A DNA stretch of 64,000 bases, taken from the NCBI GenBank assembly GCA_031292015.1, contig JARLHY010000072.1, positions 18,111 through 82,110 on the forward strand, read 5' to 3'. The notes below the pieces were generated by a model that saw nothing but the letters and a program-made list of their open reading frames with translations, was not told where the DNA came from and made no database searches. Numbering within the stretch: the first letter of the stretch is position 1; every line of letters begins with the position of its first letter. Made by a program: the position numbers and the translations under genes. This document shows, piece by piece, positions 63,318 to 64,000 of the stretch. This stretch comes from Negativicutes bacterium. GTDB lineage: Bacteria; Bacillota_C; Negativicutes; Sporomusales_B; JARLHX01.

Positions 63318-64000
63318 CCTGGCCGATTATCAAACTTGCCCTGAAGCTGCGTGTGATCGCTTTGCTCCAAGCGCTGAGAATTCTGGGCCCTGATGAGATT
63401 TTTTATGTAGGCAGCACCGAGATTTTACCGCCGCCGCTTACCAATGACGAGGAGGTATTTTTGCTCAACCGCCTGCAAAAAGGCGACAAGTCCGTAAAAT
63501 CCGTATTCATTGAGCGCAATCTGCGCCTGGTGGTCTATATCGCCCGCAAGTTCGAAAATACCGGGGTCGGGATCGAAGATCTTGTGAGTATCGGTACCAT
63601 CGGACTGATCAAGGCGGTGAATACCTTCGATCCGGTAAAACGGATCAAACTCGCTACCTATGCGTCCCGCTGCATCGAGAATGAGATTTTGATGTATCTG
63701 AGGCGCAACAGCAAAACCCGGGCCGAGGTTTCATTCGACGAACCGCTGAATATCGACTGGGACGGCAACGAACTGCTGTTATCCGACGTTCTGGGAACAG
63801 ACAACGATATTATCTACAAATCGGTGGAAGAAGAAGTCGACAAAACGCTACTGTATACGGCGATCAATAAGTTGTCCGGCCGCGAGCAGCGCATTATGCA
63901 GCTGAGGTTCGGGCTGAATGAAGAGGGCGTGGAACGGACTCAGAAAGAAGTGGCCGACATGCTGGGGATATCTCAGTCTTACATATCCAGGCTGGAAAAA
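63308..64000 (+). CDS. sigE: RNA polymerase sporulation sigma factor SigE, 3' end outside the window
   Basis: The frame is open from an ATG at 63308 (AGAGGAGG site ahead) to the end of the window: 231 codons, of about 240 expected. The first 20 or so residues are the pro-sequence removed by SpoIIGA. Region 2 reads [34 protein letters not shown], quoted in part as [11 protein letters not shown], with [12 protein letters not shown]; region 4 begins [15 protein letters not shown] and ends in the helix-turn-helix ([13 protein letters not shown]). It directs early mother-cell genes, including spoVD in B. subtilis. Confidence 0.95.
   Translation, partial: MRVTWPIIKLALKLRVIALLQALRILGPDEIFYVGSTEILPPPLTNDEEVFLLNRLQKGDKSVKSVFIERNLRLVVYIARKFENTGVGIEDLVSIGTIGLIKAVNTFDPVKRIKLATYASRCIENEILMYLRRNSKTRAEVSFDEPLNIDWDGNELLLSDVLGTDNDIIYKSVEEEVDKTLLYTAINKLSGREQRIMQLRFGLNEEGVERTQKEVADMLGISQSYISRLEK

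Overview
The window reads as a chromosome segment of an endospore-forming, probably diderm Firmicute of the Negativicutes/Sporomusaceae type. I infer this from the moderately high GC, the mur/fts (dcw) cluster running directly into spoIIGA-sigE, the meso-diaminopimelate-type MurE, and a Sporomusa-like mix of sigma-54 regulons, a selenoprotein and 4-hydroxybutyrate enzymes. No organism name can be proven from the sequence alone.

Layout. 1-7 kb: a cell-wall sugar salvage operon (murQ end, PTS IIB-IIC-IIA, GH4 6-phospho-glycosidase, ChbG-type deacetylase, anmK, an HPr paralogue, a NamZ/DUF1343 lipoprotein). 7-13.2 kb: a PrpR-type sigma-54 activator divergent from a sugar-acid-like operon (LarA-like protein, enolase-superfamily protein, MFS carrier) with a textbook -24/-12 promoter. 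13.2-29.8 kb: mixed housekeeping genes, namely a possible structured RNA, pfkA, an MFS efflux protein, gluQRS, an NlpC/P60 peptidase, a serine hydrolase, a peptide-binding lipoprotein, a CoA-binding protein, thioredoxin, lactate permease, feoB-feoA, a DUF1858 protein, a divergent lgt, a YbaK protein and a polysaccharide deacetylase. 30-64 kb: the dcw cluster mraZ-rsmH-ftsL-spoVD/ftsI-murE-murF-mraY-murD-ftsW-murG-murC-murA-ftsQ-DUF881-sbp-ftsA-ftsZ, then spoIIGA and sigE, which runs off the window.

The most striking feature is that the only class B penicillin-binding protein gene of the cluster (spoVD/ftsI) is split after codon 103 by a 13,443-bp integrated element. The element carries a tyrosine integrase at one end, an excisionase-like gene at the other and a 14-bp direct repeat at both junctions. 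Precise recombination between the repeats would restore an uninterrupted 693-codon reading frame, the logic of developmentally excised elements such as skin in sigK. Its cargo is metabolic rather than phage-like: a sigma-54 activator, a perfect -24/-12 promoter with palindromic upstream sites, a permease, 4-hydroxybutyryl-CoA dehydratase, a frameshifted 4-hydroxybutyrate CoA-transferase, an unknown protein, a small selenoprotein read through an in-frame UGA with a matching SECIS hairpin, a PLP enzyme and both subunits of iron-sulfur L-serine dehydratase.

Other points for attention: a dispersed palindromic repeat family (four copies) that begins at or just after stop codons, one copy lying inside the element; a MurF in the canonical position whose ATP-binding and other family motifs are altered; an Lgt homologue lacking usual active-site residues; and an odd G-poor degenerate-repeat intergenic region at 26.85-27.3 kb.
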